Source of the DNA: an uncultured bacterium
GTDB lineage: Bacteria > Actinomycetota > Coriobacteriia > Coriobacteriales > Coriobacteriaceae
NCBI GenBank assembly: GCA_905216145.1
Contig: CAJMST010000006.1
Span: 29,274-93,273, forward strand
DNA length: 64,000 bases
Reading direction: 5' to 3'
Below, piece after piece: positions 1 to 8,315 of this stretch (its first letter is position 1; each line of letters starts with the position of its first letter). The notes below the pieces were generated by a model that was not told the DNA's origin, made no database searches, and worked only from the letters and a program-made list of their open reading frames with translations. The position numbers and the translations under genes are program-made.

Positions 1-1
1 G

Positions 2-487
2 CTCGACGACAAAACGGTACGTCGCGCCGGCCTGGGCTACTGGCAAAACTTGGACGTGACGACCTATGCCGGCTGGGAGGATTTCCTTGCACGCAACGGT
101 CTCTCCCCTGCCGACGAGCGCCTACATCTGCTGACCAAAAAGGCACGCCGCACCTATGCGCAGAGTACCTACCGCGATGGCGACTACTTGGTCTTTGGCA
201 GCGAGAGCTCGGGCATTCCCGAGCCACTGCTCGCCGCGGCGCCCGCGCGCTGCGAGCGCATCCCGATGCTGCGCGATTGCGACTCGCTCGATAACGCCGA
301 GGCTTGGGAAGCTCACGAGGAATCGCTGGGGCATACCGAGAACGGCCACGAGGCCATCCTTCAACAAGACATCTGCGGCAACTTCGTCAACCCGGACGAC
401 TACCGCATCAGCGCACTCAACCTCTCCAACAGCGCCGCCATCGTCCTCTACGAAGCCCTGCGCCAAACAGGCTTTCCGGGAATGTGA
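2..487 (+). CDS. trmL: tRNA (cytidine/uridine-2'-O-)-methyltransferase TrmL-like, 5' end missing
   Basis: SpoU/SPOUT-family enzyme expected to 2'-O-methylate the wobble base 34 of tRNA-Leu in the cytoplasm. The open frame runs in from the window edge, so the N-terminus is lost; a TTG at 50 is only an internal codon. Visible family motifs are the LVFGSESSGIP block (SAM-binding loop of the trefoil knot), then RIPM, and the C-terminal LNLSNSAAIVLYEALRQ segment that closes the knot. The length to the C-terminus fits TrmL (about 155-170 aa in total). There is an insertion (residues EAWEAHEESLGHTENGHEAI) between RIPM and the last motif that is longer than in the Escherichia coli enzyme. The last two codons, ATG TGA, lie inside a palindromic repeat. 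Family call firm, exact tRNA target inferred. Confidence 0.85.
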   Translation, partial: LDDKTVRRAGLGYWQNLDVTTYAGWEDFLARNGLSPADERLHLLTKKARRTYAQSTYRDGDYLVFGSESSGIPEPLLAAAPARCERIPMLRDCDSLDNAEAWEAHEESLGHTENGHEAILQQDICGNFVNPDDYRISALNLSNSAAIVLYEALRQTGFPGM

Positions 488-512
488 CAAAGGAACTGTC
501 CCTTTGTCACAT
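481..512. repeat. palindromic repeat, TGACAAAGG family, copy 1
   Basis: Inverted repeat AATGTGACAAAGG / CCTTTGTCACATT around a short ACTGT-type loop. It overlaps the stop codon of the TrmL gene (485-487) and lies 5 bp from the convergent UvrA-like stop. Other copies are at 4209, 33730, 34036 and 40221. It could act as a bidirectional terminator, but no T-tract follows. Confidence 0.85.
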
Positions 513-516
513 TCGG

Positions 517-2997
517 TTATAGGTAGCGGCCGGTGATGCTTGCGGGGCAGGCTGCGATGTCGTCTGGCGTGCCGGCGCAGACGATTTGCCCGCCTGCATC
601 GCCACCGCCCGGGCCCATGTCGATCACGTAATCGGCGTTACGGATAAGGTCGAGGTCGTGTTCGATCACGATAACCGTGGCGCCCTTGGCAACAAGGCCG
701 TCGAACACACTCAGCAACACCTGAACATCGAGCGGATGTAGTCCGATCGTGGGCTCGTCAAACACAAACACGGCATCATCCTGCACGCGACCCATCTCGC
801 TCGCAAGCTTAAGACGCTGAGCCTCGCCGCCCGAAAGCGCCGGCGTGGGCTCACCGAGCGTGAGATAGCCCAAGCCAAGGTCGTGCAAGGTCTGCAAGCG
901 CGTCTGAACTTTCTTGAGCCCCACCGTGGCGTCGATGGCCTCGTCCACACTCATGTCCATGAGCTGCGGCAACGTAAGCAGACTCCCGTCCTTGCCCTCG
1001 CGATGGATATGCGAAGCCGCGTCTGCATAACGTGAGCCGTGACATGCCGGGCAGACGATTTCGACATCGGGCAAAAACTGCACGTCGAGCGATATCGAGC
1101 CCGTGCCATCACACGTAGGGCAGCGCAAGGCGCCGGTATTGTAGCTAAAGGCGCCCGCCTTGTAGCCGACTGCCTTGGCCTCGGGCGTACGGGCGAAGGC
1201 GCGGCGCAGCTCATCATGGATGTCGGCATAGGTTGCGACCGTCGAGCGCACGTTGGCACCGATGGGCGTGGCGTCAATCAGGTTGGCACGCGCAATGCCC
1301 TCGGCATCGATCCAGCGCACGTGGCGTGGCAAGCGCTCGCCAGCTGCCTGCGCCTTAAGCGCCGGGATGAGCGTCTCGAGCACCAACGTCGTCTTGCCCG
1401 AACCCGAAACACCCGTAACCGCGACCAAGCGACCGCGCGGAATATCGACTTCGAGCGGCTTGACGGTATGGATGGTATCGGTCGCCATGCGGATATGGCC
1501 CTGGTCGAACATTTCGTCGTCAGTCACCTGCGGACGCAAGCGCTTGGGCTCGGCGCGCAAAAACGGCGCGATGCGGCTGCCCTGAGATTGTTCGACCTCA
1601 TCTATCGTGCCAGTGGCAATCACATTGCCGCCGCCCGCTCCGGCAACGGGGCCCATCTCGACCAGATAGTCGGCTTCCGCCAGCACACGTGTATCGTGGT
1701 CGACAACAACCACGGTATTGCCGTCATCCACCAGGTCGCGCATTACGCCCACCAAGCCGTCGACATTGGCAGGATGCAAGCCAATTGAGGGCTCGTCCAG
1801 CACATAGAGCACGCCTGTCGATCGGTTGCGCACCACGCGGGCGAGTTGCACGCGCTGGCGCTCACCCGTGGAGAGCGTGGCACCGGCGCGATCGAGCGAA
1901 AGGTAATCGAGACCCAGGTCGACCAGACGACGAGCCGTGCTCAAAAACGAATCGCAGATATCCGTCGCCATGGGCCGCATCTCGGCCGGCAAGGATGCGG
2001 GCACCCCGCGCACCCACTCAATCGCATCACCAAGCGTCATGGCCGCGGCCTGAGCCAGATTGATACCGCGCACCTGGGGCTGGCGCGCAGCCTCGGAGAG
2101 ACGCGTGCCGGCGCAGTCACGGCATGGTCCCTCGCGCAAAAAGCGTGCAACGCGTTTGAGGCCCTTGTCGTCCTTAACCTTGGCGAGCGCATTCTCAACG
2201 GTATAGACGGCGTTGTAATAGGTAAAGTCGAGCGGCGTGGCGCCCTCGCCGTTTTTGGGAACGTAGAGAATGTGCTTCTTAACCGCCGGGCCGTGAAACA
2301 CGATGTCGCGCTCTTGAGGCGTGAGCTGGTTAAACGGCACGTCGGTGCGCACGCCCATCTCGCCGGCCACCTGCTTCATCAGGTCCCACATGAGCGTGCC
2401 CCAGGGAAGCACCGCACCCTCGTTGATGGTCTTTGACTCGTCGGGCACCAGGCTCGCCTCGTCTACCTCGCGCATGACACCGGTGCCGCCGCAGGTAGGG
2501 CACGCACCGCCGCTATTGAAAGCCAAATCCTCGGCACTCGGCGCGTAGAACTCGCGGCCGCATGTCGGACACGTGAGCGACAGGCCCGCAGCCACGTTAA
2601 GGCTCGGCTCCACACGCGCCCCGCAATGCGGGCACACGTGATGGGCGCAACGGCTAAAGAGTAGACGCAGGCTATTGTTGAGCTCGGTCATGGTACCAAA
2701 GGTCGAGCGCACGCCCGGTACGCTGGGGCGCTGATGTAATGCGAGCGCCGCTGGCACGTGCAGCACCTCGTCCACCTGGGCGTGCTCGGCCTGCGTCAGA
2801 CGACGGCGGGTATAGGTGCTGAGCGCCTCCAGATAGCGGCGCGAGCCCTCGGCATAAAGAACCCCGAGTGCCAGCGAACTCTTGCCCGAGCCCGACACGC
2901 CGGCAATACCCACGAGCCTTCCCAGCGGGATATCAATATCGATGTCCTTGAGATTATGGACGCGTGCGCCACGTACCTCGATAGCCTGCGGGTTCAT
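517..2997 (-). CDS. UvrA-like ABC ATPase (short UvrA2-type, about 826 aa)
   Basis: DNA-damage-recognition type ABC ATPase with two nucleotide-binding domains. Walker A GVSGSGKSS lies at about residues 33-41 and a second, GVSGSGKTT, near 529. Signatures are LSTGERQRVQLA near 375 and LSGGEAQRLKLA near 722. CxxC pairs of the zinc modules lie near 119-150 and 622-652. At about 826 residues it is some 110 shorter than canonical UvrA (about 940), which suggests the UvrB-binding region is reduced or absent, as in UvrA2 and drug-resistance UvrA paralogues. The start is placed at MNPQAIEV (2997); an upstream ATG at 3030 adds 11 residues. The start lies inside the end of the upstream AAA+ gene (44-bp overlap), so the two are probably co-transcribed. 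It may serve repair or resistance to a DNA-binding compound; the canonical uvrA is presumably elsewhere. Confidence 0.85.
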   Translation of the reverse strand: MNPQAIEVRGARVHNLKDIDIDIPLGRLVGIAGVSGSGKSSLALGVLYAEGSRRYLEALSTYTRRRLTQAEHAQVDEVLHVPAALALHQRPSVPGVRSTFGTMTELNNSLRLLFSRCAHHVCPHCGARVEPSLNVAAGLSLTCPTCGREFYAPSAEDLAFNSGGACPTCGGTGVMREVDEASLVPDESKTINEGAVLPWGTLMWDLMKQVAGEMGVRTDVPFNQLTPQERDIVFHGPAVKKHILYVPKNGEGATPLDFTYYNAVYTVENALAKVKDDKGLKRVARFLREGPCRDCAGTRLSEAARQPQVRGINLAQAAAMTLGDAIEWVRGVPASLPAEMRPMATDICDSFLSTARRLVDLGLDYLSLDRAGATLSTGERQRVQLARVVRNRSTGVLYVLDEPSIGLHPANVDGLVGVMRDLVDDGNTVVVVDHDTRVLAEADYLVEMGPVAGAGGGNVIATGTIDEVEQSQGSRIAPFLRAEPKRLRPQVTDDEMFDQGHIRMATDTIHTVKPLEVDIPRGRLVAVTGVSGSGKTTLVLETLIPALKAQAAGERLPRHVRWIDAEGIARANLIDATPIGANVRSTVATYADIHDELRRAFARTPEAKAVGYKAGAFSYNTGALRCPTCDGTGSISLDVQFLPDVEIVCPACHGSRYADAASHIHREGKDGSLLTLPQLMDMSVDEAIDATVGLKKVQTRLQTLHDLGLGYLTLGEPTPALSGGEAQRLKLASEMGRVQDDAVFVFDEPTIGLHPLDVQVLLSVFDGLVAKGATVIVIEHDLDLIRNADYVIDMGPGGGDAGGQIVCAGTPDDIAACPASITGRYL

Positions 2998-4141
2998 CTT
3001 CTGTTCCGTCACCTTTATCACCCCACTCATGCCATAAAACGCGTTCGCGGATGTACTCGCCCAGCATGGGCACGGTAAACCGGACGAGGCCGTATCCGGC
3101 AGCCTCGATGACGCGCTCGCGAATCAGGCTTGCGCGATATTTGCTCGCCCAGCTTTGGGTGCGCTCGCAGCGCTCAATGATGTCCGCCATGCGCGTCGGC
3201 TTGTCCCCATCAGCCGCCATGGCCTCGATAAAGAGGCGCTGCGGACTGCGCAGCCCGTAATACAAGGGAGCGTCAACCGCTTCGTAGAACTCGGAGACGG
3301 CATCCGTGTGCCCAGCCTCAACATCGCACTCTTCAATGACCCGCGAGTCACGCCGGACAGCAGACCGCCACATGTAATATCCCACCAGCTGAACCATATA
3401 GGGATGCCCCATGCTCTTGTGTGCCGCAAGGTCCGCCGTCTCCGCGTCAACGTAAAGACCGGCGTCTTTGACCGTCTGGATATATGAATCACGCACCTTG
3501 GGCAAAGAGATCGCCCCCAGCGCACGCTGCTGGGCACGGCGCAAAAACGTCACGCTCGGCTCTTCGAGCAAGCCATCAACCATGCTGGGCAAGCCTGCAA
3601 ATACCAGCGCAAGACCGCGCTGGTCGCTATCGGGCAAGCCCGTGGCATCTTGATCTCCGAGCACTTGCTGATAGAGAACGGCCAGCGCCGCCAGTTCCTC
3701 GATAGACGCAGATTGGGCCTCGTCAATCGCAAACAGCAAGCCCTTTCCCGGCCCGAGTTTCTTGAGGCGCTCGTTGACCAGCCCTCGCAACGTCTCGCCC
3801 TTTGCTCGCGCCGCCTCGACCGACATCCGGCCAAACGACGGACCGAACTCCATTGACGTCACAACCGGCCTATTCGAGCGAAGCGCATCGGCCAGGCGGT
3901 CGCATAGGCCAAGCGAGGCGGAATCGGAGACAACCGCCCATCCACGCTCATTGGCGAGACGTTGCAGCTCCCGCAGGAGAACCGTCTTGCCGCAGCCGCG
4001 GTTTCCCGTAATGAGCATGAGCCTGCCCGGCGCTCCAGCGCCGTTATCGAGCCCCTCCTCGAAATCTTCGATGACCGACTCTCGACCGATGAGCATCGGA
4101 GGCCGCTTGCCTGCCGTTGGCTTAAAGGGATTTGGATTCAT
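2954..4141 (-). CDS. AAA+ ATPase with C-terminal winged-helix region
   Basis: 395-aa P-loop ATPase of the archaeal/bacterial ATPase type (Orc1/Cdc6-like fold). Walker A GNRGCGKT is at residues 46-53 and Walker B LLFAIDEAQ at about 134-142. A sensor-like FAGLPSM follows. The C-terminal third (QRLFIEAM ... ADIIERCERTQSWASKYRASL ... VRFTVPMLGEYI) reads as a winged helix-turn-helix. The start has a strong GAGGAGG site 7 bp upstream. Upstream lie three 10-bp-spaced GGTATAA repeats. The 3' end overlaps the UvrA-like gene by 44 bp. A truncated relative of the C-terminal domain is found at 60655-60846. The cellular role is not known; such ATPases often occur in toxin-like or mobile contexts. Confidence 0.75.
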   Translation of the reverse strand: MNPNPFKPTAGKRPPMLIGRESVIEDFEEGLDNGAGAPGRLMLITGNRGCGKTVLLRELQRLANERGWAVVSDSASLGLCDRLADALRSNRPVVTSMEFGPSFGRMSVEAARAKGETLRGLVNERLKKLGPGKGLLFAIDEAQSASIEELAALAVLYQQVLGDQDATGLPDSDQRGLALVFAGLPSMVDGLLEEPSVTFLRRAQQRALGAISLPKVRDSYIQTVKDAGLYVDAETADLAAHKSMGHPYMVQLVGYYMWRSAVRRDSRVIEECDVEAGHTDAVSEFYEAVDAPLYYGLRSPQRLFIEAMAADGDKPTRMADIIERCERTQSWASKYRASLIRERVIEAAGYGLVRFTVPMLGEYIRERVLWHEWGDKGDGTEDEPAGYRGTWRTRP

Positions 4142-4176
4142 GTCGGCCTCCTCGGATCGGTAAACCCTGGTAATAG

Positions 4177-4203
4177 TTATACCAACTTATACCGAGTTAT
4201 ACC
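4177..4203 (-). promoter_or_regulatory. three tandem TTATACC/GGTATAA repeats at 10-bp pitch
   Basis: TTATACC occurs at 4177-4183, 4187-4193 and 4197-4203, exactly one helical turn apart, about 36-62 bp upstream of the AAA+ ATPase start. Read on the minus strand, GGTATAA blocks resemble both -10 elements and an iteron-like operator. A factor binding one face of the helix would be positioned over the promoter. No protein is assigned. Confidence 0.5.
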
Positions 4204-4208
4204 AATAG

Positions 4209-4241
4209 CATGTAACAAAGGAACTGCCCCTTTGTCACATG
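4209..4241. repeat. palindromic repeat, TGACAAAGG family, copy 2
   Basis: CATGTAACAAAGG / CCTTTGTCACATG with a short loop. It contains the stop codon (4235-4237) of the TetM-like gene, whose last two codons on the minus strand are ATG TGA from the repeat. Confidence 0.85.
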
Positions 4242-6238
4242 TGGCCGAAAAACTCCGCGTCTGCTGCTCGCCAGGGGCGGAAGGTGGCAGGGTCGATCTT
4301 TACGTGTGCCGCGGCGGGTACGTCGTACCATTTGACCGTGTAACCGGCGCCGTGAGAGCAAAAAACCGAGTCGGGCGTGTTGGGCAGATCGGCCTCGGGC
4401 TCATAGGCGGCCGTCTCGATTACGTGCTCGGCATCATGGCAAGCCGCATAGCCGGCGAACTCCAGGTACAGATGCCCGCGACCGCTCGTGTAGGCAGCCA
4501 CCTCCAGCGCATAATCCTGCACCTCGGATGCTGGCACGCGACCCACAAGCTTTGCCCGGTCTCCCGCCATCGCCGGCGGCTCGTACTCGGCACCCATGCG
4601 CGTGGCATCCGAGAGCGCCCGGCCCACGCATTCCCCCGGCACCTCGAGCTCAAAGCGATACCACGGCTCCAACAGCACCGCCGCGCCGGCCTCACGCGCC
4701 TGCATGAGCCCCTGGCGAATCGCGCGATACGTGGCCTGGCGAAAATCGCCGCCCTCGGTGTGCTTGGCATGCGCACGGCCGCCCGTGAGCGTAATGCGCA
4801 CATCGGTGATGGGCGAGCCGGTCAGCACGCCCAGGTGATCGCGCTCCATAGCGTTGGTGAGCGCCAGACGTTGCCAGTTAAGATCGAGCTCGTCGGTCGA
4901 GGTCACGGTGCCAAACTGCACGCCCGAACCCGCTGGCAACGGCTCCAGGCGCAGATGCACCTCGGCATAGTGGCGCAGTGGCTCAAAGTGGCCCACGCCC
5001 TCGACCGGCTGCGAAATGGTCTCCTTATAGAGAATGCCGCCAGACTCAAACGCAACCGAAAGGCCAAAGCGATCGGCCAACACCCGCTGCACGACCTCGA
5101 GTTGCACGGCGCCCATCAACTGCAAATGAATCTGCTCAAGATGAGTGTTCCAGCTTACGCCGAGCATGGGATCTTCGTCCGCCAACTCAGTCAGTGCTTT
5201 GAACACCGCATGGACATCGTGTTCGCCCGGAAGCACCGTATAGGTGAGGACCGGCGCAATGACAGGCGCATCGCCCGCGGGCTCCGCGCCCAGGGCGTCC
5301 CCCGGGCGAACGTGCGCAAGACCCGTCACGGCACAAATACCGCCAGCAGCAACTTCTTGGGCAAGCTCATACTTTTCGCCGTTATAGATGCGTACCTGAT
5401 CGACCTTCTGCTCCCATGCCTCGGCACCGGAACGTCCGTCAATCATCTGCTTGGCATGCAGCGTGCCGCCGGTCACTTTAACCCAAGCCAAGCGCTCACC
5501 ACGATCCCCGCGGCTCACGCGGTAGACGCGCGCAGCAAACTCCGGGAGCCATGCCCGTTCGCGCATCAGCGCACATATGCCATCCAGCAGCTCGTCCACG
5601 CCTTGATCCCTGAGCGCCGAGCCGGCAAAACAGGGAAAGAGCTTGCGCTCGGCAACCATGCGCGACAGCGTTGCGACAGAAAGCTCACCCGCCTCAAGAA
5701 ACTCCTCGAGCGCTTCTTCGTCTAACGCGGCAGCGTCTTCCTGAACGCCACCACCCGTCAGCAGTTCGTTGGCATCCAGGCAGCCCTCGGAAAGACGTTG
5801 CCCAAGTTGTGCCAGCAAAACATCGCGGCCGGGATTCTCCAAATCGATTTTGTTGATATAGATGAACGTCGGGATGTCATAGCGTGCAAGCAGGCGCCAC
5901 AGGGTTTCGGTGTGCCCCTGCACGCCGTCGTTGGCGCCCACAACTAAAATCGCGTAGTCCAGCGCGCGCAATGTGCGCTCCGCCTCGGCCGAAAAATCGA
6001 CATGCCCCGGTGCATCCACAAGCATAACGTGGGTATCGCCGTGGTCGAGCACAGCCTGCGACGAGAAAATCGTAATGCCACGCTCGCGCTCGATCTCGTC
6101 AGTGTCAAGATGCGAATCACCATCGTCCACGCGGCCGCGCTTGCGAATGCGACCCGCGTTGAACAGCATGGCCTCGGCCAGCGTGGTCTTGCCGGCATCG
6201 ACATGCGCCAAGATTCCAACGACCGCTTGCTTCGACAT
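4235..6238 (-). CDS. EF-G-like translational GTPase of the TetM/ribosomal-protection family
   Basis: 667-aa ribosome-associated GTPase. G1 AHVDAGKTT is at residues 11-19, G2 RGITI at 53-57, G3 DAPGHVDF at 75-82 (DTPGHMDF is usual) and G4 NKID at 129-132. Domains II-V of the EF-G fold follow. Overall layout and the ending (TVKWYD) fit ribosomal-protection proteins such as TetM/TetW, which eject tetracycline from the A site. The start is MSKQAVVG at 6238, preceded by GAGGAG; the longer open frame upstream has no ribosome site. The substitution in G3 and chromosomal housekeeping surroundings argue for a divergent relative, so tetracycline resistance is possible but not shown. It ends inside a palindromic repeat. 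Confidence 0.8.
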   Translation of the reverse strand: MSKQAVVGILAHVDAGKTTLAEAMLFNAGRIRKRGRVDDGDSHLDTDEIERERGITIFSSQAVLDHGDTHVMLVDAPGHVDFSAEAERTLRALDYAILVVGANDGVQGHTETLWRLLARYDIPTFIYINKIDLENPGRDVLLAQLGQRLSEGCLDANELLTGGGVQEDAAALDEEALEEFLEAGELSVATLSRMVAERKLFPCFAGSALRDQGVDELLDGICALMRERAWLPEFAARVYRVSRGDRGERLAWVKVTGGTLHAKQMIDGRSGAEAWEQKVDQVRIYNGEKYELAQEVAAGGICAVTGLAHVRPGDALGAEPAGDAPVIAPVLTYTVLPGEHDVHAVFKALTELADEDPMLGVSWNTHLEQIHLQLMGAVQLEVVQRVLADRFGLSVAFESGGILYKETISQPVEGVGHFEPLRHYAEVHLRLEPLPAGSGVQFGTVTSTDELDLNWQRLALTNAMERDHLGVLTGSPITDVRITLTGGRAHAKHTEGGDFRQATYRAIRQGLMQAREAGAAVLLEPWYRFELEVPGECVGRALSDATRMGAEYEPPAMAGDRAKLVGRVPASEVQDYALEVAAYTSGRGHLYLEFAGYAACHDAEHVIETAAYEPEADLPNTPDSVFCSHGAGYTVKWYDVPAAAHVKIDPATFRPWRAADAEFFGHM

Positions 6239-6425
6239 GGCTCTCCTCTTATTGCAAGCCCATCGCACGCGGCAACGGGCGTCCTCGTTCCACACTGGAT
6301 GATACAATTTACGGGCCGGCGGGCGAAGCGGGCCCTATCCCCCGACCGAGCTCATCGCCCCGCGTTGCCGCGCGGCGATTTTCGTAGGTTCGCGCCTTGC
6401 GAAAGCCGGCTTGCAAAACAGCGCA

Positions 6426-6465
6426 GCGAACGAAAATGGCCCCGGGTGGGACCATTTTCGTTCGC
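6426..6465. repeat. perfect 14-bp inverted repeat
   Basis: GCGAACGAAAATGG (6426-6439) and CCATTTTCGTTCGC (6452-6465) surround a 12-bp C/G-rich loop, 28 bp beyond the GNAT stop. It may terminate the GNAT transcript, though no clear T-run follows. The rest of the 254-bp gap to the TetM-like start shows nothing recognised. Confidence 0.65.
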
Positions 6466-6492
6466 GCGAATTATTGATATGAGGCGTCGCTC

Positions 6493-6981
6493 TTACGCCT
6501 CGCGCAGCCAATCAAACGCGACGCGCGGCGTACCGTCCGACACATATACGATACCGGCGCGCTTAAACCCGGCCTTGGCGATGGCTCCCTGCATAGGCAG
6601 GTTATCTTGGTGCGTGTCGATACGCAGATGGTCGATACGTTCCTTGGCAAAGGTAAACATCGCGGCCGCAACGCCATGCGTGGTGCCGTTGGACGCCACA
6701 CGGTGCAGCACGGCATATGGGGCGTCGCTGCGCCATTGCCCATCCTCAATGACGTCATAGCACTCGTCCGGGCCCGGCAAAAAGGCGAACGTCGCCACCA
6801 CGCGGCCGTCGACTTCGCACACATAGCTGCCATCGGCGGCGATATCGGCAGCCAGCTGCTCGGCAGAAGGCGTGCCCTCGGGCCACTGCGTGGCGTTGCC
6901 ATGTGCGCGCATAAAGGCGCGGGCTGCGTCATAGATAGCCATGACGGCGGGAATGTCGGTATCGAGGGTTTTTCTGATCAT
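6493..6981 (-). CDS. GNAT-family N-acetyltransferase
   Basis: About 162 aa. It has the GNAT layout: N-terminal IRKTLDTDIPAVMAIYDAARAFM, a central strand YVCEVDGRVVATFAFL, then the acetyl-CoA-binding region, where the usual Q/RxxGxG/A loop is replaced by SNGTTHGVAAAMFTFA. The C-terminus (HLRIDTHQDNLPMQGAIAKAGFKRAGIVYV) is typical of GNATs, with the conserved N before the last helix. ATG at 6981 is chosen; a GTG directly upstream (6984) is equally possible behind GAGG. Substrate unknown. It is divergent from a small Zn-ribbon protein across an inverted repeat. Confidence 0.85.
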   Translation of the reverse strand: MIRKTLDTDIPAVMAIYDAARAFMRAHGNATQWPEGTPSAEQLAADIAADGSYVCEVDGRVVATFAFLPGPDECYDVIEDGQWRSDAPYAVLHRVASNGTTHGVAAAMFTFAKERIDHLRIDTHQDNLPMQGAIAKAGFKRAGIVYVSDGTPRVAFDWLREA

Positions 6982-7003
6982 CACGCGGCGACCTCACGTT
7001 TAT

Positions 7004-7033
7004 TGGTATCACTTTGGTTGAGCAATGATACCA
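7004..7033. promoter_or_regulatory. inverted repeat TGGTATCA/TGATACCA in divergent promoter region
   Basis: TGGTATCA (7004-7011) and TGATACCA (7026-7033) form an 8-bp dyad with a 14-bp centre, midway between the divergent GNAT gene and the 98-aa protein gene. It could be an operator controlling one or both. No regulator is identified. Confidence 0.4.
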
Positions 7034-7058
7034 GCGTTTGGAGAGAGGCGCTAAGCAG

Positions 7059-7355
7059 ATGGGAAGCAAAAAGCGAGCCGCCTGGTCAAAGGCCAAAAGC
7101 GAGTTTTTGGGCGCTGCTACCGGCGGCGATATGAGTGACCTGTTTGCGCGCGAGGACGAGCGCCGCGACGCCCTAGACGCCGAGCGCGATGAAGCCTGGC
7201 GTTACAAGTCGTGCGAACGCAAAAACCGTTACGACACACGCGCCGAGGCCGAGGCCGTTATGGCCGACTGCGAAAACCGCGGGCGGCGTGGTTTGGCCTG
7301 CTACAAATGTGAATACTGCGGCGGCTGGCACCTGACGTCGCACCCTTGGAAATAG
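7059..7355 (+). CDS. small protein with C-terminal CxxC Zn-ribbon-like end
   Basis: 98 aa, highly charged. The N-terminal half is rich in Arg/Lys/Asp/Glu (SKKRAAWSKAKSEFLG, then REDERRDALDAERDEA). The second half (YKSCERKNRYDTRAEAEAV ... LACYKCEYCGGWHLTSHPWK) carries a Cys plus a CxxC and WH motif, suggesting metal binding. Similar short CGxWHLT endings occur in small proteins of Actinobacteria and phages, with no known function. Start at ATG 7059, with GGAGAG 12 bp upstream. It is flanked by GNAT (divergent) and rsmJ (convergent). Confidence 0.65.
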   Translation: MGSKKRAAWSKAKSEFLGAATGGDMSDLFAREDERRDALDAERDEAWRYKSCERKNRYDTRAEAEAVMADCENRGRRGLACYKCEYCGGWHLTSHPWK

Positions 7356-7403
7356 GGACCGCATCGGCACGGCACTAGCGAAGCCCCGGTAATCGCACGC
7401 AAG

Positions 7404-8108
7404 CTACGGGCGCGGCGGCACCAAAACATCGTAACGAACGGCCTTGCCCGCAAGTTGATAGCTCGGCTTAACGCCGGCAAGCAGCGGGCCCTTCACCGGC
7501 CGCTTGATAACGACCTTGCGCGGGTGCACCGCAAGCGCGGCTTCGACCAGCGTCTCCTCATCGGTACATGGCCGTTCCAGATGGTGCAAGAGTTGGAACT
7601 TCTTTTTGACCGCCGCACTTTTGGTGCGCTCGGGAAACATGGGGTCCAGATACACCACGTCGGGAGCCGCGAGCTCGCCCTGCTCGATCAGCTCAGCTGT
7701 ATGGCGAAGGCCGGCAATGCTGTCCTCGCCCGCATGAAGGCGCATGCGAGCCACGGCAGCCGCAAGCGCCGGATCATCTGCCGCGCGATCCAGGGCATCC
7801 TTGAGGAGCGCCGCGATCACGCAATCCTGCTCATACAGATCGACGGTAAAGCCCGCGGCCGCCAGCAGCAGCGAATCCTCGCCAAAGCCCGCCGTGGCAT
7901 CAATCGCCCATGGCCGCTCGATGCCTTTTGCGCGCGCAGCCTTTACCAGCAACTCTTGTTGCAGACGGCCCTGTTTAAGCCGCGGAAGCATGCGGGTAAA
8001 ATCGGCGCGCAGCTCCATCGTGCCGTCGGTGAGCGTGAGGCCCTCGGACTTCCCGATCAGCTCAAGCCCCGCAGCCCGAGCAACAGAAAAGGGATCGACG
8101 ACGCCCAT
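7404..8108 (-). CDS. rsmJ: 16S rRNA (guanine-1516-N2)-methyltransferase RsmJ-like
   Basis: 234-aa class I SAM-dependent methyltransferase. The SAM-binding motif AIDATAGFGEDSLLLA starts at about residue 68 and the catalytic-type motif LDPMFPERTKSA follows near 157, with KVVIKRPVKGP near the end. These three blocks are diagnostic of the RsmJ/YhiQ family, which modifies G1516 in helix 44-proximal 16S rRNA. The start has AAGGAG 6 bp upstream. It is probably monocistronic or leads from the small membrane ORF upstream on the same strand. Confidence 0.85.
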   Translation of the reverse strand: MGVVDPFSVARAAGLELIGKSEGLTLTDGTMELRADFTRMLPRLKQGRLQQELLVKAARAKGIERPWAIDATAGFGEDSLLLAAAGFTVDLYEQDCVIAALLKDALDRAADDPALAAAVARMRLHAGEDSIAGLRHTAELIEQGELAAPDVVYLDPMFPERTKSAAVKKKFQLLHHLERPCTDEETLVEAALAVHPRKVVIKRPVKGPLLAGVKPSYQLAGKAVRYDVLVPPRP

Positions 8109-8171
8109 GGGTACTCCTTAACAAGCAAAACGAATACGCGAGCGCCGTTTATGTCGGCACCCAACCGTCCG

Positions 8172-8315
8172 CTATTGTCCCACATGCGACATGGTCCACA
8201 GCATCCCGATGCAAAGCACCGCCATCAATCCCGTGCACACGGCAGCGATCACAGAATCACCCATGCGCCTTCCCAACGACCGCGGCTCGCCCACTTGCTC
8301 TGCTCCGTACATCAT
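8172..8315 (-). CDS. predicted 47-aa single-span membrane protein
   Basis: Short ORF with a strong AAGGAGG ribosome site 5 bp before its ATG, reading MMYGAEQVGEPRSLGRRMGD and then a hydrophobic stretch (SVIAAVCTGLMAVLCIGMLW) followed by TMSHVGQ and TAG. The positive-inside rule predicts a cytoplasmic N-terminus. It shares strand and about 60-bp spacing with rsmJ downstream. No family is recognised. The ribosome site and membrane span are the support; too short for routine gene calling. Confidence 0.55.
   Translation of the reverse strand: MMYGAEQVGEPRSLGRRMGDSVIAAVCTGLMAVLCIGMLWTMSHVGQ

Noticed and set aside
3962..5725. 587-codon open frame on the plus strand
   Set aside because: Antisense to the TetM-like gene; no ribosome site and composition typical of a G+C-rich shadow frame.
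4235..6238. Confident tetracycline-resistance gene call
   Set aside because: Only family-level similarity can be seen; altered G3 motif and non-mobile surroundings make resistance unproven.
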